Assembly: GCA_003202005.1 (NCBI GenBank)
Contig: QJJF01000002.1
Span: 372,001 to 436,000 of the forward strand
From: Williamsia faeni
GTDB lineage: Bacteria > Actinomycetota > Actinomycetes > Mycobacteriales > Mycobacteriaceae
Direction: 5' to 3'
DNA length: 64,000 nt
Shown: piece after piece, positions 44,414 to 55,952 of the stretch
Numbering within the stretch: position 1 is the first letter of the stretch
How the letters are laid out: each line of letters opens with the position of its first letter
Made by a program: the position numbers and the translations under genes
Notes under the pieces: generated by a model
What the model was told of the DNA's origin: nothing
The model's database searches: none
The model's input: the letters and a program-made list of their open reading frames with translations, nothing else

Positions 44414-46465
44414 GGCACTTCTCGTCCGAGCCAGGCCATCGCCCCCAAGAACGATCGTGAGTCAGCCCCGCGGCTCCCGATCGCGCGTGTTCTGCCGTTG
44501 CTGGGTCTGGCACATCTGGACCGGCCGTTCGACTACCAGGTGACGGCTGCCCAAGATGAGGAAGCCAGGCCCGGCGTTCGGGTGCGGGTGCGATTCTCCG
44601 GACGCCTGGTCGACGGCTATCTGCTCGAACGCATCGAGGCGAGTGAGCATCCGGGCCGGCTCGGATGGCTCGAACGGGTGGTATCGCCGGAGCAGGTCCT
44701 GACACCGGAACTGGCGGTATTGGCCCGCGCGGTCGCCGATCGGTACGCGGGGACGATGACCGATGTCCTGCGGCTGGCGATCCCGCCGCGCCACGCGCGG
44801 ACCGAACAGGCCATCCCGGCACCACCCGGCACGCCGGTGCCGCCGACGGTGGATCTGGCGGGCTGGGAGCCCTATCGGCACGCGGACTCGTTCCTCGGTG
44901 CGCTCGCCGACGGCAAAGCCGCGCGGGCTGCCTGGCAGGCACTGCCCGGCGAGGACTGGCCGGCCCGGCTCGCCGAGCTCGCCTGCCACGCGATGATCAG
45001 CGGACGCAGCACGATCATCGTGGTGCCCGATCAGCGTGACCTGAACCGACTCGAGGCCGCGTGCACCGAGCTGATCGGTGACCGGGTGGTCTCCCTGTCG
45101 GCGGGCCTGGGTCCGTCGGCCCGGTACCGCCGCTGGCTGCGGGCACTACGCGGCCAGGCGTCTGTGGTCATCGGTACCCGCAGCGCGGCGTTCGCGCCGA
45201 TCCCGAACCTGGGGTTGATCGTCGTCTGGGACGACGGCGACGACAGCCTCTGTGAACCGCGCTCGCCTTATCCGCACACCCGGGAGGTCGCGGTCCTGCG
45301 CTCGCATTCCGAGACCTGCGCGCTGATCCTGGCCGGCGCGGCCCGAACGACCGAAACCCAGGCGCTGGTGGCTGCCGGGTGGGCGCACGACCTCACCGCA
45401 CCCAGGGCCGTCGTGCGCGAGCGAACTCCCCGGATCAAGGCGCTCTCCGACGAAGACAATCAGGTCGCCCGTGACCCGCTGGCCCGGTCGGCGCGCATCC
45501 CGGCGGTTGCTTTCGACGCCGCCCGGGCTGCGCTCGCGGCCGATACCCCGGTCCTGTTCAGCGTGCCCCGTCGCGGCTATCTACCGTCACTCGCGTGCGA
45601 ACGTTGTCGTTCCCACGTCCGGTGCCGTCGCTGTCACGGACCGATGCAGGCCGACGGTCCCAGAGGTGCGAGCGGCGCCGGAATCGGCATGCTGAGTTGT
45701 CGCTGGTGTGGTCATCCCGAAGCCGACTTCCGGTGCGCCGAATGTGGTTTCACCAAGGTCCGGGCTCTGACAACCGGAGCCGGTCGCACGGCCGAAGAGC
45801 TGGGGAGAGCGTTTCCCGGTGTCCCGGTGATGACCTCTGGTGGGGACAAACTCGTCGAAAGCGTCGAGGCCGGGGCCCGCGTGGTCGTCTCGACGCCGGG
45901 CGCCGAGCCGGTCGCGGCCGGGGGCTACGGAGCGGTCATCCTCCTCGACACCTGGGCACAACTCGACCGCACCGAATTGCGGGCGGGTGAAGAGGCCGTC
46001 CGGCGGTGGCTGTCGGCCGGGATGTTGGTGCGCCCGCACGGTCAGGGCGGGACGATGGTGGTTGTCGCCGACGCCGGACTGACCCCGGTGCAGGCGGTGA
46101 TCCGCTGGGATCCCGTCGGCTACGCACAAACCGAACTCGACGAACGGACCGAACTCGCCTTTCCACCGGCGGTGACGATGGCGTCGATCGACGGAGCCGG
46201 TCCGGCGGTGGTCGCCTTCGCCGAAACCGTGGCGCTGCCCGAGGGTGGGGAAGTGCTCGGACCCGTGGAGCTGCCCGCCGGAGTCCGTCTGCCGTCAGGT
46301 CTGGATCGGGCCGAGGTGCCCGATCCGCAACGAATACTGTTGCGCTGCAAACGTTCGGACGGACGAGCTCTCGCCGCTGCGTTGCGTGTGGCCCAGATCG
46401 GCAGAAACACCCATCACGAAACTTCGCCGATTCGCGTGCAGATGGATCCACCGACCATCGGCTGA
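44414..46465 (+). CDS. priA: PriA-like primosomal protein without helicase motifs; start unresolved
   Basis: The coordinate start is the first codon after the metK stop because the true start is uncertain. The conserved actinobacterial N-terminus ([21 protein letters not shown]) begins before the first usable in-frame start, TTG 44498. No ATG, GTG or TTG lies in frame between the metK TGA and 44498. A GTG at 44457 would suit in another frame, needing a one-base shift near 44472. The body has the PriA 3'-DNA-binding domain and the zinc-binding [13 protein letters not shown] and [17 protein letters not shown]. Walker A (GxGKT) and DEAH are absent, as known for actinobacterial PriA, so helicase activity is unlikely. 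Expected role: replication restart. Confidence 0.85.
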   Translation, partial: GTSRPSQAIAPKNDRESAPRLPIARVLPLLGLAHLDRPFDYQVTAAQDEEARPGVRVRVRFSGRLVDGYLLERIEASEHPGRLGWLERVVSPEQVLTPELAVLARAVADRYAGTMTDVLRLAIPPRHARTEQAIPAPPGTPVPPTVDLAGWEPYRHADSFLGALADGKAARAAWQALPGEDWPARLAELACHAMISGRSTIIVVPDQRDLNRLEAACTELIGDRVVSLSAGLGPSARYRRWLRALRGQASVVIGTRSAAFAPIPNLGLIVVWDDGDDSLCEPRSPYPHTREVAVLRSHSETCALILAGAARTTETQALVAAGWAHDLTAPRAVVRERTPRIKALSDEDNQVARDPLARSARIPAVAFDAARAALAADTPVLFSVPRRGYLPSLACERCRSHVRCRRCHGPMQADGPRGASGAGIGMLSCRWCGHPEADFRCAECGFTKVRALTTGAGRTAEELGRAFPGVPVMTSGGDKLVESVEAGARVVVSTPGAEPVAAGGYGAVILLDTWAQLDRTELRAGEEAVRRWLSAGMLVRPHGQGGTMVVVADAGLTPVQAVIRWDPVGYAQTELDERTELAFPPAVTMASIDGAGPAVVAFAETVALPEGGEVLGPVELPAGVRLPSGLDRAEVPDPQRILLRCKRSDGRALAAALRVAQIGRNTHHETSPIRVQMDPPTIG

Positions 46466-46480
46466 TCACAACCGGCCCAC

Positions 46481-46486
46481 TAAGCT
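46481..46486 (+). promoter_or_regulatory. Candidate -10 element before fmt
   Basis: TAAGCT in CACTAAGCTG resembles the ACTAG-type -10 strings elsewhere in the window. It lies 78 bases before the fmt start in the 98-base gap after priA. No clear -35 is seen. Confidence 0.3.
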
Positions 46487-46563
46487 GTTCCTGGCCGTCT
46501 GTGATGTTCGGGCGGTCTCCGACCGGGAACTCGGGGCGGTCTACTCAACCATGGAGGTTGTAC

Positions 46564-47496
46564 ATGCGGGTGGTGTTTGCGGGCACACCTGAGCCCGCCG
46601 TCGGATCACTGCAGGCACTGCTCGATTCCGACCGCCATGAGGTTGTCGGTGTCATCAGCCGCCCCGATGCGGCGGCCGGCCGTGGCCGCAAGGTGTCGCG
46701 TTCACCCGTCGCGCAGCTCGCCGACGACAACAACATTCCGGTCATCACACCCCACCGTCTTGCTGATCCCGACGCGGTCGATCAACTCCGCGCGTGGGCG
46801 CCCGAGTGCATTCCCGTGGTCGCGTACGGCGGTCTGGTTCCGGCATCACTCCTCGACCTGCCCACGCACGGCTGGGTGAACCTGCATTTCTCGCTCCTGC
46901 CGGCCTGGCGCGGTGCCGCACCGGTCCAGGCCGCGATCGCCGCCGGTGACGAAGTGACCGGTGCCAGCACCTTCCGGATCGAGGCCGGTCTCGATACCGG
47001 CCCGGTATTCGGTGTGGTCACCGAACGGATCCGGCCCACCGACACCGCGGGCGACCTGCTCGGCCGGTTATCGGAAACCGGTGCCGGTCTGCTGGTGTCG
47101 ACCATCGACGGACTCGAGGACGGTGCCCTGATCGCCGTGCCGCAGCCGACCGACGGAATCAGCACCGCGCCGAAGATCACCATCGACGACGCCCGCATCC
47201 GCTGGGACCTCCCGGCGCACCTCGTCGACCGCCACATCCGGGCGATGACACCGGCACCGGGTCCCTGGACCAACCTGGGTGACCTGCGCGTCAAGGTGGC
47301 GCAGATATCGATTGTGAAAGACGCCGAGGAACGACCTGCGGCCGGCGAGCTCCTCGTCACCAAGAAAGCACTCATGGTCGGAACCCAAACCGATCCCATC
47401 CGCCTCGATGTGGTGCAACCACAGGGCAAAAAGGCCATGGCCGGTGCTGATTGGGCACGCGGCGCCAGGTTGACCAACGGACAGGCACTGTCATGA
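46564..47496 (+). CDS. fmt: Methionyl-tRNA formyltransferase
   Basis: The start is ATG 46564 with GGAGG seven bases upstream; the frame is open long before this but overlaps priA. The product is 310 residues. It formylates initiator Met-tRNA using 10-formyl-THF. The catalytic and folate-binding region is [19 protein letters not shown] (Asn-His and the SLLP motif), and the start [20 protein letters not shown] is canonical. The OB-fold C-terminal domain begins about residue 205. The stop overlaps rsmB (ATGA). Confidence 0.97.
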   Translation: MRVVFAGTPEPAVGSLQALLDSDRHEVVGVISRPDAAAGRGRKVSRSPVAQLADDNNIPVITPHRLADPDAVDQLRAWAPECIPVVAYGGLVPASLLDLPTHGWVNLHFSLLPAWRGAAPVQAAIAAGDEVTGASTFRIEAGLDTGPVFGVVTERIRPTDTAGDLLGRLSETGAGLLVSTIDGLEDGALIAVPQPTDGISTAPKITIDDARIRWDLPAHLVDRHIRAMTPAPGPWTNLGDLRVKVAQISIVKDAEERPAAGELLVTKKALMVGTQTDPIRLDVVQPQGKKAMAGADWARGARLTNGQALS

Positions 47497-48872
47497 ACCA
47501 GCCCACCGGGAACGAATCTGGATCACGCGAGTCCACACCGATCGACCCGGCGCGCATCGCCGCGGCCGACGTGCTGGCCGCCGTCCGCGAACGCGACGCC
47601 TACGCCAACCTGATCTTGCCGAAGATGTTGCGGGACAGAAAGATCACCGGCCGTGATGCGGCGCTGGCCACCGAGCTGACCTACGGCACGAGCCGGGCTG
47701 CGGGCACACTGGACCAGATCATCGCCCACGTCGCCAAACGTCCGGTCGCCGACATCGACGGTCCGGTCCTCGACGTTCTCCGACTCGGCGCCTACCAACT
47801 TCTGCGGACCCGGATCGGAGCCCACGCGGCAGTGTCGACGTCGGTGGACCTGGTGCGCTCGCGCGTCGGACACGGTCCGGTCGGCTTCGTCAACGCGATC
47901 CTGCGCAAGATCTCCCAGCGCGACGAAGAACTGTGGGTGCAGGAGTTGGCGCCGGCGATCACCGAGGACCTGATCGGGCACCTGGCCTTCCAGTACGCCC
48001 ACCCGAAGTGGATCGCCGAGGTGTTCAACGATGCCCTCGGTGGTTCGGCCGGTGCGTTGCAGGCGGCGCTGGCCGCGGACGACGAACGGCCGCTGACACA
48101 TCTGGTGGCCCGTCCCGGACTGCTGACCGCAGAAGAGCTCGCACTGATCACCGGCGGCGAGGTCGGCCGCTACTCGCCGTACTGTGTCTACCTCGACGGT
48201 GGCGATCCCGGTGACCTCGATCCGATCCGGGAAGGCATCGCGGGCGTTCAGGACGAAGGCAGCCAGCTGGTGGCCCGGGCGTTGGCGCAGGCGCCGCTGG
48301 TCGGCGACGACAACGGCCGCTGGCTCGACCTCTGCGCCGGACCGGGCGGCAAGGCGGCATTGCTCGGTGCGCTGGCCGAGATCGACGGAACCCGCGTCGA
48401 CGCCATCGAAAAAGCGCCGCACAGAGCGGAATTGATCCGCAAGGCAACGCGCGACCTGCCCGTCGACGTCAAGGTCGCCGACGGCCGCGATCCGGGTCTG
48501 GAGCCCGGATACGACCGGATTCTGGTCGACGCACCCTGTTCCGGTTTGGGTGCGCTGCGCCGGCGTCCTGAGGCCCGCTGGCGACGCAGCCCCGAAGATG
48601 TCACCGAACTCGTTGTGCTGCAACAACAATTGCTGGAATCCGCGGTGAACCTGTTGCGTCCCGGCGGCGTGGTCGTCTACGCGACCTGTTCACCCCATCC
48701 CGCCGAGACGTCGCAGGTTGTCGATCGGGCGGTCGGCGAACTGCCCGTCACCGCGATCGACGCCAGGGAACTGGTGCCGATCGAGGGTGTGGGACCGGGA
48801 CCATACGTCCAGTTGTGGCCGCATCTCTACGGCACCGATGCGATGTTCCTCGCCGCCCTCCGTAAGGACTGA
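47493..48872 (+). CDS. rsmB: 16S rRNA (cytosine-C5)-methyltransferase RsmB (Fmu)
   Basis: Start ATG 47493, 459 residues. The N-terminal NusB-like RNA-binding domain (to about 170; [16 protein letters not shown]) is followed by a SAM-dependent methyltransferase domain. Its SAM motif is [19 protein letters not shown]. The two catalytic cysteines are in [19 protein letters not shown] and [12 protein letters not shown]. It methylates C967 (E. coli numbering) of 16S rRNA. A large inverted repeat begins two bases after its stop. Confidence 0.95.
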   Translation: MNQPTGNESGSRESTPIDPARIAAADVLAAVRERDAYANLILPKMLRDRKITGRDAALATELTYGTSRAAGTLDQIIAHVAKRPVADIDGPVLDVLRLGAYQLLRTRIGAHAAVSTSVDLVRSRVGHGPVGFVNAILRKISQRDEELWVQELAPAITEDLIGHLAFQYAHPKWIAEVFNDALGGSAGALQAALAADDERPLTHLVARPGLLTAEELALITGGEVGRYSPYCVYLDGGDPGDLDPIREGIAGVQDEGSQLVARALAQAPLVGDDNGRWLDLCAGPGGKAALLGALAEIDGTRVDAIEKAPHRAELIRKATRDLPVDVKVADGRDPGLEPGYDRILVDAPCSGLGALRRRPEARWRRSPEDVTELVVLQQQLLESAVNLLRPGGVVVYATCSPHPAETSQVVDRAVGELPVTAIDARELVPIEGVGPGPYVQLWPHLYGTDAMFLAALRKD

Positions 48873-48874
48873 CG

Positions 48875-48944
48875 CCAAACGCTCCGGTTCTGCGACGACG
48901 CTCCGCTTGCAACAGGAGCGTCGTCGCAGAACCGGAGCGTTTGG
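48875..48944 (+). terminator. Perfect 30-bp inverted repeat between rsmB and rpe
   Basis: Arm 48875-48904 (begins CCAAACGCTCCGG) is the exact reverse complement of arm 48915-48944, with a 10-base loop. It begins directly after the rsmB stop and ends 22 bases before the candidate rpe -10. A very stable transcription terminator is the likely role. Its length and perfection are unusual, and a small mobile or repeated element is an alternative. Confidence 0.75.
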
Positions 48945-48966
48945 TGGGCGTCGTGTGGTGCCCCAC

Positions 48967-48972
48967 TAGGAT
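48967..48972 (+). promoter_or_regulatory. Candidate -10 element for rpe, near-leaderless
   Basis: TAGGAT in CACTAGGATTGACG ends 9 bases before the rpe ATG, so the transcript would begin at or one base before the start codon. A terminator-like palindrome directly upstream supports a fresh promoter here. Confidence 0.4.
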
Positions 48973-48980
48973 TGACGCTC

Positions 48981-49652
48981 ATGCAGACTCCACCGATGAT
49001 CGCGCCGTCCATCTTGTCCGCCGATTTCGCAAAGCTCGGTTCCGAGGCCGATGCGGTGAAGGGTGCGGACTGGCTGCATGTCGATGTGATGGACGGACAC
49101 TTCGTCCCCAACCTCACCCTGGGACTGCCGGTGGTGCAGAGCCTGCTGAAGGCCACCGACATCCCGATCGACTGTCACCTCATGATCGAGGATCCGGCGC
49201 GCTGGGCTCCGGGATACGCCGAGGCCGGTGCGCACAATGTCACCTTCCACGCCGAGGCCACCGATGACCCGATCGCGGTCGCCAAGGACATTCACGCGGC
49301 GGGCGCCAAGGCTGGCCTGAGCATCAAACCCGGCACCGACCTCGACCCCTATCTCGAGATTCTCAAGAGCTTCGACACGCTGTTGGTGATGAGTGTCGAG
49401 CCGGGATTCGGCGGGCAGTCGTTCATCGCCGGGGTGCTCGACAAGGTGCGTCGCGTGCGTTCGCTGGTCGACTCCGGAGAACTGCGCATCCTGGTGGAGA
49501 TCGACGGCGGGATCAACGCCGACACCATCGAACAGGCGGCCGAGGCCGGCGTGGACTGCTTTGTCGCCGGCTCTGCGGTCTACGGCGCCGCCGATCCCGC
49601 CGAGGCCGTGAAATCGCTCCGCGCCCAAGCGCTTTCGGGGCGCGCGCTGTAA
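48981..49652 (+). CDS. rpe: Ribulose-phosphate 3-epimerase
   Basis: A 223-residue TIM-barrel enzyme of the pentose phosphate pathway. [17 protein letters not shown], the metal site [25 protein letters not shown] and [15 protein letters not shown] are all present, as is [15 protein letters not shown] 48981 is chosen; an in-frame TTG three codons upstream falls within the -10 candidate. The ribD start overlaps its stop (TAATG). Confidence 0.97.
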   Translation: MQTPPMIAPSILSADFAKLGSEADAVKGADWLHVDVMDGHFVPNLTLGLPVVQSLLKATDIPIDCHLMIEDPARWAPGYAEAGAHNVTFHAEATDDPIAVAKDIHAAGAKAGLSIKPGTDLDPYLEILKSFDTLLVMSVEPGFGGQSFIAGVLDKVRRVRSLVDSGELRILVEIDGGINADTIEQAAEAGVDCFVAGSAVYGAADPAEAVKSLRAQALSGRAL

Positions 49653-50662
49653 TGACCGGGCTGATCGCGGAGGCGATGGGCCGGGCGATCACGGAGTCGT
49701 ACGGCGGCCGCGGCCCGAGCACCCCCAATCCGCCGGTCGGCGCGGTGATCCTCGACACCTCCGGGGCCGTTGCCGGTGTCGGACATACCCAGCCGCCGGG
49801 CGGTGCGCACGCCGAGGTGGTCGCGCTCGAACAAGCCGGACTGCGGGCCGCGGGCGGAACCGCGGTGGTCACGCTCGAACCCTGCAATCACACCGGGCGC
49901 ACCGGTCCGTGTACCGAGGCATTGATCGCGGCGGGTGTGCGTGCGGTGGTGTACGCGGTGGCGGACCCGAATCCGTTGGCGATGGGTGGTCATGCCCGGC
50001 TCGAGGAGGCCGGTATCTCGGTCCAGGCCGGTGTCGGCGTCGACGAGGTGCGTGACGGACCGTTGCGGGAGTGGCTGTTCCGGCAAGAGCGCGGGCGACC
50101 GTTGGTGACCGCGAAGTTCGCGGCGTCCATCGACGGCCGGATCGCCGCACCCGATGGGACCAGTCAGTGGATCACGGGCAGTGCGGCGCGCGAGCGGGTA
50201 CACGACGAGCGGGCGCAGATCGACGCCATCGTGGTCGGTACCGGAACCGTGCTCGCCGACAATCCGTCCCTGACGGCCCGGTACCCCGACGGTTCGCTGC
50301 GCGAGCATCAGCCGTTGCGGGTGATCGTCGGACGCCGTGAGATCCCGTCAGACGCGAAGATCTTCGATTCGAGCGCGCGCACACTGCAGATCATCGAACA
50401 CGACCCGGCGCGGGTGATCGAGGAGCTCGGCGGATTGACGAACGTCCAGATCGAGGGCGGCGCGAAACTGCTGGGGGCGTTCTTCGCCGCCGGGCTCGTC
50501 GATCGCGTCCAGGCGTATCTGGCGCCGCTGGTGATCGGTGGGGGAGCCTCGGCGGTGGTCGACGGTTCGGTCCTGACATTGTCGCAGGCCCGGCGGTTCA
50601 CCACGGACAGCGTGGAAACTCTCGGCGACGACGTTCTGCTCACGCTGACCGCAACCCCCTGA
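49652..50662 (+). CDS. ribD: Bifunctional riboflavin deaminase-reductase
   Basis: A 336-residue two-domain enzyme for steps 2 and 3 of riboflavin synthesis. The N-terminal cytidine-deaminase-like domain has the zinc/catalytic HAEVVAL and EPCNHTGRTGPC. The C-terminal reductase domain (from about 145) has TAKFAASIDGRIAAPDG and VIVGTGTVLADNPSLTAR. It lies before the FMN riboswitch, so it should escape that control and be expressed with rpe. Confidence 0.96.
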   Translation: MTGLIAEAMGRAITESYGGRGPSTPNPPVGAVILDTSGAVAGVGHTQPPGGAHAEVVALEQAGLRAAGGTAVVTLEPCNHTGRTGPCTEALIAAGVRAVVYAVADPNPLAMGGHARLEEAGISVQAGVGVDEVRDGPLREWLFRQERGRPLVTAKFAASIDGRIAAPDGTSQWITGSAARERVHDERAQIDAIVVGTGTVLADNPSLTARYPDGSLREHQPLRVIVGRREIPSDAKIFDSSARTLQIIEHDPARVIEELGGLTNVQIEGGAKLLGAFFAAGLVDRVQAYLAPLVIGGGASAVVDGSVLTLSQARRFTTDSVETLGDDVLLTLTATP

Positions 50663-50728
50663 CCGGCGGTTTCCCGTTGTCCGCCCTGATCAGGGCATAT
50701 ACCGGGTGTGATAGTTTCTATGTTGGAA

Positions 50729-50881
50729 GTTCTCGGGGCGGGGTGTAATTCCCCACCGGCGGTAATGGTGAATGGACATAGTTCGGACACCGAGCCCGCG
50801 AGCGCCCTCACCCTGGTGAGGGGTCCAGCAGATTCCGGTGAGATCCCGGAGCCGACGGTCACAGTCCGGAAGTGAGAGAAC
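50729..50881 (+). ncRNA. FMN riboswitch (RFN element)
   Basis: All parts of the RFN consensus are recognisable. P1 is GTTCTC (50729-50734) with GAGAAC (50876-50881). Then come CGGGGCGGGGTGTAATTCCC and ACCGGCGGTAATGG, the variable arm, AGCCCGCGAGC, a GGTCCAGCAGATTCCGGTG segment, and the ending GACGGTCACAGTCCGGAAG. It lies between ribD and ribE and should turn down ribE-ribBA-ribH when FMN is plentiful. Downstream are a short hairpin GACCT-ggc-AGGTC (50884-50896) and another, ATCGC-acac-GCGAT (50926-50939), just before the GAAGGAG ribosome-binding site. There is no clear U-tract, so translational control is favoured. Confidence 0.95.
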
Positions 50882-50954
50882 TCGACCTGGCAGGTCTTTC
50901 GCGACCCGCCATGTGCCGCCCTGAGATCGCACACGCGATTTGAAGGAGTAGGCG

Positions 50955-51553
50955 ATGTTCACGGGAATCGTCGAGGAACGCGGCAGCATTGTGACGCGTG
51001 AAGACTTGACCGATGCGGCACGATTCACCGTCCGAGGTCCGCTGGTCAGCAGCGATGCCGGACACGGCGACTCGATTGCGGTCAACGGCGTCTGTCTCAC
51101 AGTGGTCGACCTCACGGGCGATGGCGCCTTCACTGTGGACGTGATGGGTGAGACCTTGCGTCGCAGTTCACTGGCCGACCTCGGCCCGGGCAGCCCGGTC
51201 AACCTGGAGCGGGCGATGCTCGCGGGCGGCCGATTCGGCGGCCACATCGTTCAGGGGCATGTCGACGGTATCGGAACCGTGCAATCGGTCACACCCGGGG
51301 AGAATTGGACCGTCGTGCGGATCGGGACCACCGGTTCCATCGCGCGCTACATCGTCGAAAAGGGCTCCATCACCGTCGACGGTGTTTCCCTCACCGTTTC
51401 GTCCATCGGCCCGGACTGGTTTGAGATTTCGCTCATCCCAACCACTCTCGCGTTGACGACCTTGGGCGAGGCGGCCGCGGGCGTGGTCGTTAACCTGGAA
51501 GTAGACGTGATAGCCAAATACGTCGAACGGCTATCCGCGATCGGAGTGGAGTA

Positions 51554-51554
<1 letters not shown>
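50955..51554 (+). CDS. ribE: Riboflavin synthase, alpha chain
   Basis: A 199-residue enzyme that dismutates two lumazines to riboflavin. Two homologous lumazine-binding barrels are visible: [12 protein letters not shown]...[10 protein letters not shown] (residues 1-90) and [14 protein letters not shown]...VSLTVSSIG (about 95-185), followed by a C-terminal helix. ATG 50955 follows AAGGAG. It is often called ribC in mycobacterial annotation. It is the first gene under the FMN riboswitch, and its TAATG junction couples it to ribBA. Confidence 0.97.
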
Positions 51555-53372
<1,818 letters not shown>

Positions 53373-53373
<1 letters not shown>

Positions 53374-53864
53374 TGAGTCCGCAGGAGAAGTCGAATACCG
53401 GCAAGAATGCGGTGACCGACGAACCCCGCTGGCTGATGGTCTATCGGCCGCGTAAGTCGCCGCGCTACGCGATGATCGCCGCTGCGGTGGTGATCCTCGC
53501 GCACATTGTCATCGCGCTGCTGCTCAAGGTCGGCGACACCGGTGTGGATTTCCAGGTCGCCGATCAGATCGCGATGGTCGGTCTCGGCGTGATCATCGGT
53601 GGCACGTTCATGCTGATCGCGCGAACCCGGATCCGCATCGGAGCCGAAGGTGTCGCCGTCCGAAATCTGTTCAACGAACGGATTTTTGACTGGTCGATCA
53701 TCATGGGCATCCGGTACCCGCGCAGCGGGAGCTGGGCCCGTCTGGAACTGCCCGAGGACGAGCACGTGCCGATCCTGGCGATTCAGGCCAACGACGGTGA
53801 ACGTGCGGTCGCTGCCATGGCGCAGGTCCGGACTCTGCACGACCGATTCGGCGCGCACGGCTGA
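53373..53864 (+). CDS. PH-domain-like membrane protein (Rv1417-like)
   Basis: A 163-residue protein coupled to ribH. It has a basic N-terminus, two transmembrane helices (about 30-50, MIAAAVVILAHIVIALLL; and 63-83, IAMVGLGVIIGGTFMLIA), then a soluble PH-like beta domain (RIRIGAEGVAVRNLFNERIF, DWSIIMGIRYPR). This matches the membrane protein after ribH in mycobacteria (Rv1417). The function is unknown; a link to flavin transport or membrane homeostasis is only a guess from position. Confidence 0.82.
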
Positions 53865-53897
53865 CGCTCTGATTCACTGAGTGTCGCTGTGGGGTAC

Positions 53898-53903
53898 TAG
53901 CCT
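53898..53903 (+). promoter_or_regulatory. Candidate -10 element predicting a leaderless uvrC mRNA
   Basis: TAGCCT in TACTAGCCTGGATTT ends 7 bases before the uvrC GTG, exactly the spacing expected if transcription begins at the start codon. There is no Shine-Dalgarno sequence. The string matches that before pepQ. Confidence 0.5.
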
Positions 53904-53909
53904 GGATTT

Positions 53910-55952
53910 GTGGCTGACCCGACGACGTACCGACCGGCCCCGGGGAGTATCCCCACCGCCCCCGGCGTCTACAAGTTCCGGGACGCGCATCAGCGAGTGA
54001 TCTACGTGGGCAAGGCAAAGAGCCTGCGATCACGTTTGACGTCGTACTTCGCCGACCTGACCTCACTCCACCCGCGGACCCGCCAGATGGTGACCACCGC
54101 GGCCTCCGTCGAATGGACGGTGGTCGCCACCGAGGTCGAGGCGCTGCAGCTCGAATACAACTGGATCAAGGAGTTCGATCCGCGGTTCAACGTCCGCTAC
54201 CGCGACGACAAGAGCTATCCGATGCTGGCCGTCACGCTGTCCGAGGAGTATCCGAGGCTGTTCGTCTATCGCGGACCGCGGCGCAAGGGCGTTCGCTATT
54301 TCGGACCGTACTCACATGCCTGGGCGATCCGCGAAACGCTCGACCTGCTGACCCGGGTCTTTCCGGCGCGTACCTGTTCGTCTGGTGTCTTCAAACGGCA
54401 CCGCCAGATCGACCGGCCCTGCCTGCTCGGCTACATCGACAAATGCGCGGCGCCGTGTATCAATCGGGTCAGCGCCGCCGAACATCGCGTCATCGTGGAG
54501 GACTTCTGCGACTTCCTCGCCGGTCGCACCGACCGGATGATCAGCACCCTGCACGCCCAGATGGAGCGGGCGTCGGCGGATCTCGATTTCGAGCGGGCCG
54601 CGCGTCTGCGCGACGACGTCGCCGCCCTGCGGCGCGCGCTCGAACGTCAGTCGGTGGTCCTCGGAGACGGCACCGACGCCGATCTTGTTGCGATGGAAGG
54701 TGATCAGCTCGAGGTCTCCGTCCAGGTGTTCCATGTCCGTGGCGGGCGGGTTCGCGGGCAGCGTGGCTGGATCGTCGAGAAGGCCGGCGACGACGACCTC
54801 GCCGACCAGGTCGGGCAATTCCTCACCCAGTTCTACGGAGAGCAGGTCGATCAGGCCGAGTCGGTGTCGGTCGACGACGGTCACGCCAAGGCCGATCCGG
54901 TGCCCAGGGAGGTTCTCGTCCCGGCACTTCCACCCGATGTGGACGAGGTCCGCGACTGGTTGTCCGGGCTGCGTGGAAGCAATGTCGACCTCCGGATCCC
55001 ACAGCGCGGCGACAAGAAGGCACTGATGGAAACCGTGCACCGCAATGCCGCCGACGCGCTGGCTCAACACAAACTCAAGCGGGCCGGAGATCTGACCACA
55101 CGCTCTGCGGCGCTCACGGAGATCCAGGACACCCTCGGCCTCGACTCGGCTCCGCTGCGCATCGAATGCATCGACATCTCGCACGTGCAGGGCACCGATG
55201 TGGTGGCTTCACTGGTGGTGTTCGAAGACGGTCTGCCGCGCAAGTCCGACTACCGCCACTACTCGATCAAAGAGGCTGCCGGAGAAGGGCATTCCGACGA
55301 CGTGGCATCCATCGCCGAGGTCACCCGGCGCCGGTTTCTGCGGCATCGGATCGATGTTGCCGACGGGCAGGTGAAACCAGACGGCGGGGGAGAAGTCGTC
55401 GGTGGGGCAGAAGGTGGCGACGGGGGCGACGTCGCCCCCGAGGCCGCGATCGATCCGAAAACCGGCCGGCCACGGCGATTCGCGTACCCGCCCAACCTGT
55501 TCGTGGTCGACGGCGGTGCGCCCCAGGTACACGCCGCCGCAGCCGTGCTCGACGAACTGAACATCAGCGATGTGGCCGTGGTCGGTCTGGCCAAACGCCT
55601 CGAGGAGGTGTGGGTGCCCGGCGATGATGATCCGGTGATCTTCCCACGCACCAGCGAGGCCCTGTTCCTGCTTCAGCGGGTCCGGGACGAGGCCCACCGC
55701 TTCGCCATCACCTTCCACCGCAGCAAGCGCAGCAAACGGATGACGGCGTCGGCGCTCGACGGCGTCCCCGGGTTGGGTAGCACTCGCCGCGCCGCGCTCG
55801 TCTCGCATTTCGGGTCGGTGGCCAACCTGCGCAAGGCCACCGTCGAGCAGATCGCAGAGGTGCCGGGTATCGGCCAGATGACCGCACGGGCGGTACAGGC
55901 AGCGCTTGTCGAACATAATCAGACCAGTGAGCAGACAGGACCCACACCGTGA
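53910..55952 (+). CDS. uvrC: Excinuclease ABC subunit C
   Basis: A 680-residue repair nuclease that makes both cuts with UvrAB. It has an N-terminal GIY-YIG domain ([20 protein letters not shown]), the UVR/UvrB-contact helix ([18 protein letters not shown], about 210), a C-terminal RNase-H-like nuclease ([30 protein letters not shown]) and a helix-hairpin-helix pair ([20 protein letters not shown]). A Gly-rich stretch (about 490-512) in the nuclease domain is an insertion relative to the core family. The stop overlaps rapZ. Confidence 0.97.
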   Translation: MADPTTYRPAPGSIPTAPGVYKFRDAHQRVIYVGKAKSLRSRLTSYFADLTSLHPRTRQMVTTAASVEWTVVATEVEALQLEYNWIKEFDPRFNVRYRDDKSYPMLAVTLSEEYPRLFVYRGPRRKGVRYFGPYSHAWAIRETLDLLTRVFPARTCSSGVFKRHRQIDRPCLLGYIDKCAAPCINRVSAAEHRVIVEDFCDFLAGRTDRMISTLHAQMERASADLDFERAARLRDDVAALRRALERQSVVLGDGTDADLVAMEGDQLEVSVQVFHVRGGRVRGQRGWIVEKAGDDDLADQVGQFLTQFYGEQVDQAESVSVDDGHAKADPVPREVLVPALPPDVDEVRDWLSGLRGSNVDLRIPQRGDKKALMETVHRNAADALAQHKLKRAGDLTTRSAALTEIQDTLGLDSAPLRIECIDISHVQGTDVVASLVVFEDGLPRKSDYRHYSIKEAAGEGHSDDVASIAEVTRRRFLRHRIDVADGQVKPDGGGEVVGGAEGGDGGDVAPEAAIDPKTGRPRRFAYPPNLFVVDGGAPQVHAAAAVLDELNISDVAVVGLAKRLEEVWVPGDDDPVIFPRTSEALFLLQRVRDEAHRFAITFHRSKRSKRMTASALDGVPGLGSTRRAALVSHFGSVANLRKATVEQIAEVPGIGQMTARAVQAALVEHNQTSEQTGPTP

